A stretch of 64,000 nt of DNA from CAXBNB01 sp040151475 (GTDB taxonomy: Bacteria; Bacteroidota; Bacteroidia; Cytophagales; Cyclobacteriaceae): NCBI RefSeq assembly GCF_040151475.1, contig NZ_JBDKWG010000108.1, positions 1 to 64,000 of the forward strand, given 5' to 3'. A program made the translations under genes and the position numbers. Below, one piece after another: positions 36,032-44,780 of this stretch. Under the pieces are notes generated by a model. It was not told the origin of the DNA, made no database searches, and saw nothing but the letters and a program-made list of their open reading frames with translations. Within the stretch, counting starts at the first letter, position 1, and every line of letters begins with the position of its first letter.

Positions 36032-37882
36032 ATGGATAGAAACCAGATAATAGGTTTGGTCTTAATGTTAGTATTAATGACCGTGTATTTCCAATTTTTT
36101 TCTCCGGAAATACCAGAGCCTGTAGCAGAGCAAACAACGACAGAACAAACAAGCTCTAATACTCAGAGCCAATCAATGAATAACGCTGGTTCAACAGCTA
36201 TTCTTCAACAGGAAGATGATTCTTTGTTGGCCGCAATGAACAATGAGAAGTATGGCGTGTTTGCTGGTTATGCTTCAGGATCAGAAAAAACCTTCGAAAT
36301 TGAAAACGAAGATTTTGTGGCGACTTTTTCTTCAAAAGGTGGGCAAATAAAAAGCCTCGTACTGAAAAAGCATTTGACCTTTGAGAAAAAGCCATTGGTG
36401 CTTATAGATGAAAACAGCAGCGATCTGGACATTTGGATCAAAAGCAATTACCGCTCGATTAATATTTCAGAGTTGTATTTTTCTACAAATGGAAAGAGTG
36501 GCAAAGTAAGTGCAACAGATACTTTAAGGTTTAGTTACAGAATGAACCTTGAGGGGAACAGATACATAGAGCAACAATATGCCATTCCCGGGACGGGTTA
36601 CGTGATCGGATACAATCTAAAAATGTCCGGTCTGGATGGAATAGTTGATAATGAGGACATACAGTTGAACTGGGTGGACAAAATGAAAGTCTATGAAGAC
36701 AACCTGAAAGATTCCAGAGCAAAATCGACAATTAATTACAAACCTACAGGCCAGGATATGGACTATTTAAGTCCCACATCTACTGACAAGGAGACCGAAG
36801 AAATCAATGCACCTCTAAACTGGCTTGCATTTCATCAGAAGTTTTTTACTTCGGCTATCATTGCTAAAAACAACTTCAGGGCAGCCACTGTTACCACTGA
36901 AATAAACGAGTTGGATAGTTCAGTAGTGAAAACAGCTACCATGAACCTGACCATACCGATTGGAGATGTAAAGGCAGGAGATGGGAAATTCCAGTTCTAT
37001 TTTGGCCCGAACAATTACATCACTATGAAAAAAGTGACAGATGGGTTTGCGGAAAATGTAGATCTGGGATGGAAGATGTTCCGCTTTGTGAATAAGATTC
37101 TGATTATACCAATTTTCCATTTTCTTGAAAAATACATATCTAATTATGGTATTATCATTATCCTGATGGTGATTTTCATTCGTATTCTTCTGTCACCATT
37201 GACGTACAAATCGCACATGTCTATGGCGAAGATGAAAGTATTGAAACCCGAATTGGATGCCATTAAAGAAAAGCATGGTGACGATGCTCAAAAGGCACAG
37301 CAAGAACAAATGCAGCTCTATTCCAAAGTCGGGATTAATCCGCTAAGTGGATGTATTCCCATGTTGCTGCAGTTTCCAATACTCTTGGCAATGTTCAACT
37401 TTTTTCCAAATTCGATCGAATTGAGGCAAAAGGCATTTCTTTGGGCGCATGACCTTTCAACCTATGATTCAATTTTTGAATGGTCAACACAAATTCCACT
37501 TTTGAGTCAATTCTATGGAAATCATATAAGTTTGTTCACACTACTCATGACGGCTTCAACGATACTTTACACCTGGTCAAACAGCCAGATGCAAGCACAG
37601 ATGCAGGGGCCTATGAAAACCATGCAGTACATGATGCCCGTGATGTTCTTGTTTTTCTTGAACAGCTATTCTGCAGGGCTTACTTTCTACTATTTTGTTT
37701 CCAATATTGTGTCCTTCGGACAAATAGCCATGTTCAGGAAGTTTATAGATGAAAACAAAATCTTGAAGAAACTGGAGGAAAATAGAAAGAAAAACGCAAA
37801 CAAGAAGAAGTCCACTTTCCAACAAAAATTGGAAGACGCCATGAAAAACAGTGATCAGGCAAGGAAAAAGAAGAAGAAATAA
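36032..37882 (+). CDS. yidC: Membrane protein insertase YidC
   Basis: The 616-residue inner-membrane protein has an N-terminal helix (about 5-23), a large periplasmic domain (about 80-370), and the conserved five-helix insertase core from about 375, including ILLSPLTYKSHMSMAKM, the cytoplasmic hairpin, and NPLSGCIPMLLQFPILLA. The Lys-rich tail is typical. It inserts and folds membrane proteins, alone or with SecYEG. The strong terminator at 37926-37968 ends the pyrG-yidC operon. Confidence 0.96.
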   Translation: MDRNQIIGLVLMLVLMTVYFQFFSPEIPEPVAEQTTTEQTSSNTQSQSMNNAGSTAILQQEDDSLLAAMNNEKYGVFAGYASGSEKTFEIENEDFVATFSSKGGQIKSLVLKKHLTFEKKPLVLIDENSSDLDIWIKSNYRSINISELYFSTNGKSGKVSATDTLRFSYRMNLEGNRYIEQQYAIPGTGYVIGYNLKMSGLDGIVDNEDIQLNWVDKMKVYEDNLKDSRAKSTINYKPTGQDMDYLSPTSTDKETEEINAPLNWLAFHQKFFTSAIIAKNNFRAATVTTEINELDSSVVKTATMNLTIPIGDVKAGDGKFQFYFGPNNYITMKKVTDGFAENVDLGWKMFRFVNKILIIPIFHFLEKYISNYGIIIILMVIFIRILLSPLTYKSHMSMAKMKVLKPELDAIKEKHGDDAQKAQQEQMQLYSKVGINPLSGCIPMLLQFPILLAMFNFFPNSIELRQKAFLWAHDLSTYDSIFEWSTQIPLLSQFYGNHISLFTLLMTASTILYTWSNSQMQAQMQGPMKTMQYMMPVMFLFFLNSYSAGLTFYYFVSNIVSFGQIAMFRKFIDENKILKKLEENRKKNANKKKSTFQQKLEDAMKNSDQARKKKKK

Positions 37883-37925
37883 ACCAAGGTAGTTGTTAGC
37901 TTTTAAGGAGTTAGGAATTAGTTTT

Positions 37926-37970
37926 AAACAAAAACAGCAGCAAGAGAACCTTGCTGCTGTTTTTGTTTTC
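37926..37970 (+). terminator. Strong terminator after yidC
   Basis: A perfect 19-bp stem (37926-37944 with 37950-37968; core CAGCAGCAAG) with loop AGAAC and T-rich descending arm. Confidence 0.9.
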
Positions 37971-37998
37971 AGGTTTTGGTGTCAAAATTGATTCAACT

Positions 37999-38397
37999 TT
38001 ATTTAACATTAGACCAAATTTTCAGGTTGGATATATGCTTAAAATGGTTGTCATAAGTGATTAGAGTAGCACCCGACTCCCGGACATGGGCTGCAATCCA
38101 TACATCATTGATCGGAATGGGAGTGCCTTGATTTTTTAGTTGATATTTATACTCGGAAAATATTTCAGATGTTTCAACTCCGGCTTTTAGAAAACTTACA
38201 GTCGATTTTGATAGAAATTTATCCAAAATAGCTCTGTTTTCTTTTTGTCTATTGCCTCCTTTAAAACCTGTCAACAACTCGGCTATTACAAATACTGATA
38301 GGTACACTCTGTCTGAACTGACAATTTCTTTAAAAACGGCCTGATCTCCTTTCAAATAATTACTGTAAGCATTTGTATCTAAGAGGATTTTTTTCAT
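37999..38397 (-). CDS. PIN-domain toxin (VapC-like)
   Basis: The 132-residue protein has the PIN nuclease acidic residues: ILLDTNAYSNYLKG near the start, SVFVIAELLTG, INDVWIAAHVRESG and TYDNHF. It is a likely tRNA- or rRNA-cleaving toxin of a VapBC-type module. Its ATG overlaps the 3' end of the antitoxin gene by 4 bp, the normal coupling. No active-site residue is missing. Confidence 0.85.
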   Translation of the reverse strand: MKKILLDTNAYSNYLKGDQAVFKEIVSSDRVYLSVFVIAELLTGFKGGNRQKENRAILDKFLSKSTVSFLKAGVETSEIFSEYKYQLKNQGTPIPINDVWIAAHVRESGATLITYDNHFKHISNLKIWSNVK

Positions 38398-38651
38398 TTC
38401 CAGTCCTCAGCATTTACCTCACCAAATTCTTTTGTATTTTCAGTAAATTCATCAAGCTGTTCTTGATCCCAAATGCCTAGTAAATCTGAGAATTCTTCTT
38501 CCCTGATTTTTTTTGGTTTAGGATTGGTGCCAAGAGCTTTATGCAATAAGTTTTTTATGGTCTTATTCAAACTGAGTCCGCTATCCTTAGATTCTCTTTC
38601 AATAAGTTCGACCAGATCATCATCCAGATTATGTAGTGTGATAGATTTCAT
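38394..38651 (-). CDS. Antitoxin partner of the PIN toxin
   Basis: The 85-residue protein begins MKSITLHNLDDDLVELIERE, a ribbon-helix-helix-like start, followed by SKDSGLSLNKTIKNLLHKAL and an acidic C-terminal tail (about 55-85) of the kind that binds toxin. It precedes the toxin with a 4-bp overlap. Autoregulation is likely through the palindrome upstream. Confidence 0.8.
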   Translation of the reverse strand: MKSITLHNLDDDLVELIERESKDSGLSLNKTIKNLLHKALGTNPKPKKIREEEFSDLLGIWDQEQLDEFTENTKEFGEVNAEDWK

Positions 38652-38673
38652 CTTTATTAAAATTGATTACAGC

Positions 38674-38713
38674 CAAAGTTAACGAATAATATTAATTTCG
38701 GTTCACATGTGAA
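38674..38713 (-). promoter_or_regulatory. Promoter and palindromic operator of the PIN module
   Basis: A perfect -7 box TAACTTTG (minus strand, 38681-38674) lies about 23 nt before the antitoxin start, and the 12-bp palindrome TTCACATGTGAA (38702-38713) lies in the region where a -33 element would be. Confidence 0.5.
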
Positions 38714-38753
38714 ATAATGGTTCAAAAACTCTTAAATGGATGACACTGTGATT

Positions 38754-40853
38754 CTAAAACCGATACCTTACCTGCATCTTCACTTCTGATCGGGTGTTGC
38801 CAGCTATTTCGGAGAGTCCTGAGCCGATAGAAGAGGTCTCTGAATTGATAATGCGCTGTGTGTCCTGAAAACGAGTGCTTGCATACCTAAGCCAAAAATT
38901 GATCTTTTTAGAATACTTGTATTGCACCATCAGGTAGTTTCTGATGGCTTGACCTGATATTCCCTGAATAGCAAAAGCATACAATACGTTTTTCTCATAC
39001 ATATATTGGCGGTTTTCAAAATCATCAGTATCTACAATGGCTATTCTGGTGCTGAATTTGAATTTAGCAATGTCGAAGTTCAAATCCTGGGCAATGGCCA
39101 TTCCCTTGGTTTTCTTGCCTGCCAGATTGTAATCACTAAATTGTACTCTTGATTTAAGGGAAAACCCTTTTCCAATGTCATAATTTATATTAAAGAGGTA
39201 GCTTCTTTTGAGTCCTTGTTCCAGATGATTGAGGTTGCCTTCATCAGAGTTAACTGTAAGTTCCTTAGCTTCTGAGCGAAATTGCCCATATAAGAGGATG
39301 GATCGGGTAGGACTATAGTTGAATCGCATCAGGTATTCGAAACCTTCGGAAGGTGATTCGGTTCGGAATTTTAACCAGGGGAAGCTAAAACGATCGTAGT
39401 ATGCAGTGAAAAAATATTTTTTCGATGGTGTTATTTTTAATCCCCAATAAATTCCTTTTTCATTGATATTGCGGGTGCCTTCACCAAAGGCATTGCCATA
39501 GAAAGTATGAAAATCTTTTTGGTAGTTGCGCAACACCATACTGACAGATACAATAGGGGATAGGCTACCAATAAATCCTCCAACCAAGCCCATACCACCG
39601 GATTTGGAAACAGCACCTTCTCCAAAGAATAGAAAGTTTTGCCAGTTGTAGTTGAAAAAACCTCCCAGGTTGTAGTTGTTATTGCCTTGAAACTCAAACT
39701 GATTGTAGTTGTTTGGCTTTTTAAATAATGGTACACTATAGTCAATATTGAGGTAGGTTAGTCCAAGTTGAAGATCGTTGGATGGTTTTTTGTACAGGAT
39801 ATTTGCCCCATATATTCTTTCTCTGATTACTTTCTTATTTTCCAATTCGGTAGCAGTTCGATGCATTCCGGTTTGTTGCACCGAAGAGATGTACTCATCA
39901 AAATTGGTGTATGTGGTATCGTTTTTTATGCTGGCATCCTGGTTGAGTTGAGAGTAAAAAGGTGTTATATCAAAATTGTTGAGCCGATAAGTGAATGCTG
40001 CACCACGCATAAAACCTGACTCCAGTGCTGAACTATAGGCTTTAATGCCGGAGTTGCTACGTTTTACTGTGGTGATGGTTTCTGAACCCTTTCCCGGATT
40101 AAATCCTGCACCCAGCAATAACCCTTGTCCAAACTGCATTTGATAATCACCTACAGCTATTTTTTTGAAATTGCCTACATTTTCTTTGAGAAAATGAGCG
40201 GAATAGTAGTCAAACCCATATTGTTTTTTGTCGGGATTCCAGTTGAACTGTTCTCCAGCATCTTTTTCAAAAGTGAAACCCAAACTAAAATCTTTTGAAT
40301 GACTTGTTCTGAATCTACCATACAATTTTACAGGAGAACCCAGGTACCTCGAAGCTTCAGGGTCAGTAGAAGGAGTAAATCCTTTTTGTGTTTCCAGTAT
40401 TCTTTCTGTTCTCAATAAAAAGTAGTTGTTTTTTTCTCTGAAAATTCTGTTTATCAATGAGCCTGATGTACCGTATTCATCGCCAATCCGGACTTCTACA
40501 AAAGGGAGTATTTTGCGGATGGTAAACGGATCGAATCCAGGAACAGACTGTAGTTCGTAGAGAGATACCAGGTCTCCATTTTGTTTGATATAGTCGAGTA
40601 AATTGTTGACCTGCATGACAGAAAGTACATACAAAGAAGACAATTCTTCTCGTGTAGCCCTGTTGATGTTTAGAGGATTAGAATAGAGTAGCAGCAGAGA
40701 CTCATAGAGATCTTCGTAGTTGATGTCTTCGTCTTGAATTTGAAATAATGTTTCGGCAAAATCCTGAAGGTCTATTTCAGGCCTGATTGGCTCTTGTGCA
40801 AAAGCTTTGTGGCTAAATATTATCAATAGCAATATGATCAGCCATCTGAACAT
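38754..40853 (-). CDS. Outer-membrane barrel protein with helix-hairpin-helix region
   Basis: The 699-residue exported protein (signal peptide 1-19, FSHKAFAQE) has a helical region at about 25-130 with two ComEA-like helix-hairpin-helix motifs (NRATREELSSLYVLSVMQV and LVSLYELQSVPGFDPFTI), then a long beta-rich part of repeated aromatic strands that ends in MQVRYRF, typical of an outer-membrane barrel. HhH motifs bind DNA backbones without sequence preference, so a role in DNA uptake is possible but not shown. It starts in a TAATG overlap with the upstream barrel-like gene, so the two are translated together. Confidence 0.75.
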   Translation of the reverse strand: MFRWLIILLLIIFSHKAFAQEPIRPEIDLQDFAETLFQIQDEDINYEDLYESLLLLYSNPLNINRATREELSSLYVLSVMQVNNLLDYIKQNGDLVSLYELQSVPGFDPFTIRKILPFVEVRIGDEYGTSGSLINRIFREKNNYFLLRTERILETQKGFTPSTDPEASRYLGSPVKLYGRFRTSHSKDFSLGFTFEKDAGEQFNWNPDKKQYGFDYYSAHFLKENVGNFKKIAVGDYQMQFGQGLLLGAGFNPGKGSETITTVKRSNSGIKAYSSALESGFMRGAAFTYRLNNFDITPFYSQLNQDASIKNDTTYTNFDEYISSVQQTGMHRTATELENKKVIRERIYGANILYKKPSNDLQLGLTYLNIDYSVPLFKKPNNYNQFEFQGNNNYNLGGFFNYNWQNFLFFGEGAVSKSGGMGLVGGFIGSLSPIVSVSMVLRNYQKDFHTFYGNAFGEGTRNINEKGIYWGLKITPSKKYFFTAYYDRFSFPWLKFRTESPSEGFEYLMRFNYSPTRSILLYGQFRSEAKELTVNSDEGNLNHLEQGLKRSYLFNINYDIGKGFSLKSRVQFSDYNLAGKKTKGMAIAQDLNFDIAKFKFSTRIAIVDTDDFENRQYMYEKNVLYAFAIQGISGQAIRNYLMVQYKYSKKINFWLRYASTRFQDTQRIINSETSSIGSGLSEIAGNTRSEVKMQVRYRF

Positions 40854-41674
40854 TAGTCATCAAAGCGGTAAGTAATGGTCAGTTCGTGAATGTCGCCCAG
40901 ATTAGGATTGTTTCTGAATGCATAGTCCACATCAAAGGCTGATGGTGTAAATCCAATTCCAAAAGCACTTTCGAATGGTTCAGTAACCAATCCTGTCCTG
41001 AATTTTACTTTTTTAATGATTTCATACTCTAATCCGATCTTAAAATATGCATCAAAATCAAGGTCTTTTTCTATTTCCACATTGAGCATCAATCCGGTTG
41101 ATGGCCTGTAACTGAGTCCGGCTGTCATAACAGTAGGTACTTTTTCTCCTGAAAATGACGAAAGCTCAGCCTGATTGATATTAGTAACTTGTGCTCCGAA
41201 AACTAACTGTTCGGTAATAGTAGCCAGCCCACCAAAATCAAGCATGAGTATTCCCTTGGTTCCTGCACCTTCTATATTGTACTGTAGGTAATTTACATTC
41301 AGTCCGAGGCTGGTCAGGCCAAACTGGTTACTGAATCCCAGGTTGATCTTTTGCTCGTTGTACAGGTCGTCACCAAACCTGAATACACCCACTCCGGCTA
41401 CACCCTTGAGTACGGGCTTGACAAATCCACCACCGAAAGTATTGAATTGAGGTACTCCGTATTTGTTCTGATAAGTGAACATAGCCACCGTATTTTCCAC
41501 TCTGGCAAGCCCTCCAATATTATTGAACATGCTCCAGCCATCGGCAAGAGTAACGGAAGCATTGCCCATTCCGTTGGCCCTTGACCCAAGATCAAAACGT
41601 CCGTTTTGTGCAGACAGCTCTACGGAATATATTCCTAAGAGGCAAACAGAAATACTTGCAATTAGTTTGAACAT
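40853..41674 (-). CDS. PorV/PorQ-like outer-membrane barrel protein
   Basis: The 273-residue protein has a signal peptide (cleaved near SVELSAQ) and a mature part that begins FDLGSRANGMGNASVTLADGWS, the pattern of PorV/PorQ/FadL-like barrels in Bacteroidota, and ends with the aromatic strand ELTITYRFDD. It probably forms a small barrel in the outer membrane. Its stop overlaps the start of the HhH protein (TAATG), so the two are likely partners. It is divergent from a 66-residue protein. Confidence 0.7.
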   Translation of the reverse strand: MFKLIASISVCLLGIYSVELSAQNGRFDLGSRANGMGNASVTLADGWSMFNNIGGLARVENTVAMFTYQNKYGVPQFNTFGGGFVKPVLKGVAGVGVFRFGDDLYNEQKINLGFSNQFGLTSLGLNVNYLQYNIEGAGTKGILMLDFGGLATITEQLVFGAQVTNINQAELSSFSGEKVPTVMTAGLSYRPSTGLMLNVEIEKDLDFDAYFKIGLEYEIIKKVKFRTGLVTEPFESAFGIGFTPSAFDVDYAFRNNPNLGDIHELTITYRFDD

Positions 41675-41759
41675 ATTGTATGTAAAATATAGGATAATGA
41701 GATTTTATTCAATTATTTTGAATCTCATTTCCGGATTTTTCAATTTGTCATTGACTTGA

Positions 41760-41960
41760 ATGAGTATCGCTTTTAACAACATAAGAACCCACAACAAATA
41801 CCGACTTACTAATTATGGAGAAGTCTATGAATTTGAAGTACTGGAAATTTTCCCAAAAGATGAGTTTAAACTGAAGGATTTACATACGCTGGAGCAGTAT
41901 TATTTTTCTTCTTTAATAGGTCAGGGAAAAGGCAAGGACTTTTCGATTTGGGAGATATGA
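41760..41960 (+). CDS. Small hypothetical protein
   Basis: The 66-residue soluble product (YRLTNYGEVYEFEVLEIF, DLHTLEQYYFSSLIGQGKGK) is not a recognised family but has balanced composition and normal codon use. It is divergent from the barrel gene with 85 bp between them. I see no clear ribosome binding site. Confidence 0.6.
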   Translation: MSIAFNNIRTHNKYRLTNYGEVYEFEVLEIFPKDEFKLKDLHTLEQYYFSSLIGQGKGKDFSIWEI

Positions 41961-41975
41961 TGCACAAAAGGATGG

Positions 41976-42062
41976 TTAAAAATACCTTACTCCAACTCCC
42001 TGGCCTTTGAACAGTGCCAAATCTATGGAGACCATCAATTCATGGGTTGAAAATGCGGTATT
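41976..42062 (-). pseudogene. Stranded 3' end of a PorP/SprF gene
   Basis: On the minus strand these bases encode the last 28 residues (starting NTAFSTHELMVSIDLAL) and a TAA stop; the protein is identical to the end of the intact PorP/SprF at 43869-43955. A run of 60 nt is identical (41994-42053 and 43887-43946); the five differences in the aligned coding part are all synonymous, including TAA against TAG. Upstream on the minus strand the similarity ends at about 42062. It lies on the far side of the XRE-Fic genes. Confidence 0.75.
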
Positions 42063-42153
42063 ACTGAAGCCCAGACATTCCGTTTAAAATCAAGAATTAT
42101 TAGGCTTCATAGTGATAATTTGCTTTTAAATAGCAAAAGACTATTGTACTTTA

Positions 42154-42177
42154 TATCTTTATCTCATCAAATGAGAT
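42154..42177 (+). promoter_or_regulatory. Promoter and operator of the XRE-Fic module
   Basis: TATCTTTA (42154-42161) matches TAnnTTTG with one mismatch. The palindrome ATCTCAT-CAA-ATGAGAT (42161-42177) abuts the start codon at 42178, so the transcript would be leaderless or nearly so, and binding of the XRE protein here would block it. Confidence 0.6.
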
Positions 42178-42378
42178 ATGAATAAAATCAAAGAAATTCT
42201 AGAAGAAAAGGGGATTAAACAAACATGGCTAGCTGCAAAATTGGGAAAAAGTTATAATATGATTAATTCTTATGCCCAGAACAGAAGACAACCTTCAATT
42301 GAAGATTTGTATAAAATAGCTGAAATATTAAATGTTGATATCAAAGATCTTTTAGAATCTAATATAAAAAGTACATAA
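42178..42378 (+). CDS. XRE-family regulator paired with a Fic protein
   Basis: The 66-residue protein is a single Cro/C1-type helix-turn-helix: IKQTWLAAKLGKSYNMINSY is the recognition unit, then RRQPSIEDLYKIAEILNVD. It ends 6 bp before the Fic gene. By context it represses the two-gene module through the palindrome that touches its own start codon. Confidence 0.9.
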   Translation: MNKIKEILEEKGIKQTWLAAKLGKSYNMINSYAQNRRQPSIEDLYKIAEILNVDIKDLLESNIKST

Positions 42379-42384
42379 GAAGAG

Positions 42385-43782
42385 ATGCTATACAGCACCA
42401 AAAACATAGATAAAATCAATTCTTTAAAAGAAGAACTGGATAAACTTGCGCCAATTGGCAAAGAATTCGCTAATAATCTCAAAAAGAAATTCCGTTTGGA
42501 ATTCAACTACAACTCAAATCATTTAGAAGGTAATACATTAACATATGGTCAAACCCAATTACTGTTACTATTTGATAAAAGTTCAGGAGATGTTCCGGTA
42601 AGTGACATTGAAGAAATGAAAGCCCATGATGTCGCTCTTGGACAAATTGAAGAGTTGGCAAAAGATGAAGAACGTCCTTTGACTGAACAATTCATTTGCG
42701 AACTAAACAAGACCATTTTGATTAAGGATTTTTGGAAAGATTCGATTGATCTTAATGGAAATCCGTCACGGAAAAAAATTGAGATTGGCAAATACAAATC
42801 TCTTCCGAATAGTGTTCTTCTAAGAAATGGTGAGATTCATGAATACGCCTCACCAGAAGAAACACCTTTATTGATGAGTGACCTTATTATTTGGTATAGA
42901 GACAATATAGGTGTAATTCATCCAGTGCATTTAGCGGCAGAGTTTCATTACAAATTCGTTTGCATTCATCCGTTTGATGACGGAAATGGAAGAGTCGCAA
43001 GACTAATTATGAATTATATCCTTCTAAAAAATGATTACCCACCAGTCATTATCAAATCAGATGATAAGGAAGGCTATTTGACAGTACTTCAAAAAGCGGA
43101 TTTAGGAGATAAACTAGGACTAGTTGAATACATTGAAAAGCAACAAGTTTGGTCTCTGGAATTAAGCATTAAAGCAGGAAAAGGAGAGGATATAGAGGAA
43201 TATGGTGATATAGAAAAAGAGATTGAAATTCTAAAAAGAAAAAAACTGACAAAATCAACGATATTTAGAACCCCAAAAGTTTCTTATGAAATCTACGTTC
43301 ATATAAATGACGATTTATGGAATCCCTTGGAAAAATTCTTTTTGAAGTTTGATGATTTTTTTGCCGAATCGAAAACTGAAAATCAAGTCAACCATAGTAA
43401 AGTAGAAAAAACCAAGACTGAAAGAAATTTTCTTTCACAATTTAGAGAGCGTGAAGTAGTTGTCAAACCATATGAAGTTTTTGGACACGATCTTGAGGAA
43501 GAAGATGTTTTTAGAATTTCCTGGATTAAACGATTTTTGTCTTTAAAATCAGCGTCTAAAAAAATTGATTTTGACATTGACTGTTCGATCAAATTTGGTG
43601 ATTCTCAATACAAACTTCTAATTGAAGGGAGAAGAACTATCAGTAATAGCAATCAGAAGGAATCAACGATATTATTTGAAATTGAAAACGATTATAAGAC
43701 CTTGTTTATGACGGAAAGTGTCAACGATATTGTTAGGGTTGTTTCAAACTATTTAATAAAAAACATCCAGCTAAACGACTAA
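42385..43782 (+). CDS. Fic-domain AMP transferase with built-in inhibitory motif
   Basis: The 465-residue protein has a Fic core with the complete active-site motif HPFDDGNGRVAR (H195) and, near the N-terminus, the inhibitory motif SNHLEG (S44 to G49) that fits SxxxE(G/N), with E48 positioned to block ATP. This makes it a class II Fic. The chain continues about 220 residues past the core with a Lys/Glu-rich segment of unknown fold. It is preceded at 6 bp by an XRE gene. The usual substrate (a protein AMPylated on Ser, Thr or Tyr) cannot be read from the sequence. Confidence 0.88.
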   Translation: MLYSTKNIDKINSLKEELDKLAPIGKEFANNLKKKFRLEFNYNSNHLEGNTLTYGQTQLLLLFDKSSGDVPVSDIEEMKAHDVALGQIEELAKDEERPLTEQFICELNKTILIKDFWKDSIDLNGNPSRKKIEIGKYKSLPNSVLLRNGEIHEYASPEETPLLMSDLIIWYRDNIGVIHPVHLAAEFHYKFVCIHPFDDGNGRVARLIMNYILLKNDYPPVIIKSDDKEGYLTVLQKADLGDKLGLVEYIEKQQVWSLELSIKAGKGEDIEEYGDIEKEIEILKRKKLTKSTIFRTPKVSYEIYVHINDDLWNPLEKFFLKFDDFFAESKTENQVNHSKVEKTKTERNFLSQFREREVVVKPYEVFGHDLEEEDVFRISWIKRFLSLKSASKKIDFDIDCSIKFGDSQYKLLIEGRRTISNSNQKESTILFEIENDYKTLFMTESVNDIVRVVSNYLIKNIQLND

Positions 43783-43868
43783 AAGCGAAAATGCAACAAA
43801 TTATAAGAAATCTAGCACACTAAGCAATCGCACGATCAGAGCTACGGTTTTACATAGATGTTAATCAC

Positions 43869-44780
43869 CTAAAAATACCTCACCCCAACTCCCTGGCCTT
43901 TGAACAGTGCCAAATCTATGGAGACCATCAATTCATGGGTTGAAAACGCAGTATTTCCTATTTCATTGAAAGGCAATTCGAAGGAGTAACCAAGGCGTAG
44001 ATTGCTCTTAAATTTAAATTGTCCGTTGATGCCAATGGTACTGAAATTTCTCAACGATGCACCCACCCACAGCGCATCCACCAATAGAAACTGAGCATTC
44101 AAATCAATAATGGCCATTTCTCCTTCTACAAATACCAGCAGGGCAGAAGGTTTGAATTTTAATAAAATGAATTGATCAAGTACAATCCCTCCACTCATAT
44201 AAACCTTTTGGTTGAAGCGGGATCTGCTTTTATCAAGCTCATTGTTGTTTAGTATTTTGGGAATCGAAATACCGGCATAATAATTTTTTGACTGGAAATA
44301 AACACCAGCTCCAAAATTGGTTTCCGAAGTATTGTTGGTTGTTGTTTGGAGGGCTTGATCGGGTTGCTCCAGATTGAGTTTGCTAAAATCAAATTGATAT
44401 GTAGTATAGCCGGTCTGCAAACCAAAGGACAGACTTCTGCTATTGAGCATTTCGATTTGATAAGAATACATGGCCTGAATTTCTGTGTTGTTGTTTACTC
44501 CAAACTGGTCGTTGATCATGAGTAATCCAACACCAATTTTATTATCTATAAAAGAAGAAGTCACATTCAAAGCGTTCGTGACAGGAGCACCTTCCACTCC
44601 GATCCATTGTTGTCTGCTGATAGCTGTTGCATGAAAAGCATCATTTACTCCTGTATATGCCGGGTTGAATAATGCCTGATTGAAAAGGTATTGCCCGAAT
44701 ACAGGACCCAACTGACCAAATGCGACACCATTTGTTCCAATCAGTAGGGTTGAAACTATTATTGCTTGTTTAACTTTCAT
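43869..44780 (-). CDS. PorP/SprF-family type IX secretion membrane protein
   Basis: The 303-residue protein has a signal peptide (ending GVAFGQ) and the family's opening GPVFGQYLFNQALFNPAYTG, then barrel-like strands to the C-terminal VRYF. PorP/SprF proteins sit in the outer membrane and are needed for export or anchoring of a partner T9SS adhesin. Its start (ATG 44780) overlaps the stop of the giant adhesin gene (44777) by 4 bp, the sprB-sprF arrangement. Confidence 0.9.
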   Translation of the reverse strand: MKVKQAIIVSTLLIGTNGVAFGQLGPVFGQYLFNQALFNPAYTGVNDAFHATAISRQQWIGVEGAPVTNALNVTSSFIDNKIGVGLLMINDQFGVNNNTEIQAMYSYQIEMLNSRSLSFGLQTGYTTYQFDFSKLNLEQPDQALQTTTNNTSETNFGAGVYFQSKNYYAGISIPKILNNNELDKSRSRFNQKVYMSGGIVLDQFILLKFKPSALLVFVEGEMAIIDLNAQFLLVDALWVGASLRNFSTIGINGQFKFKSNLRLGYSFELPFNEIGNTAFSTHELMVSIDLALFKGQGVGVRYF

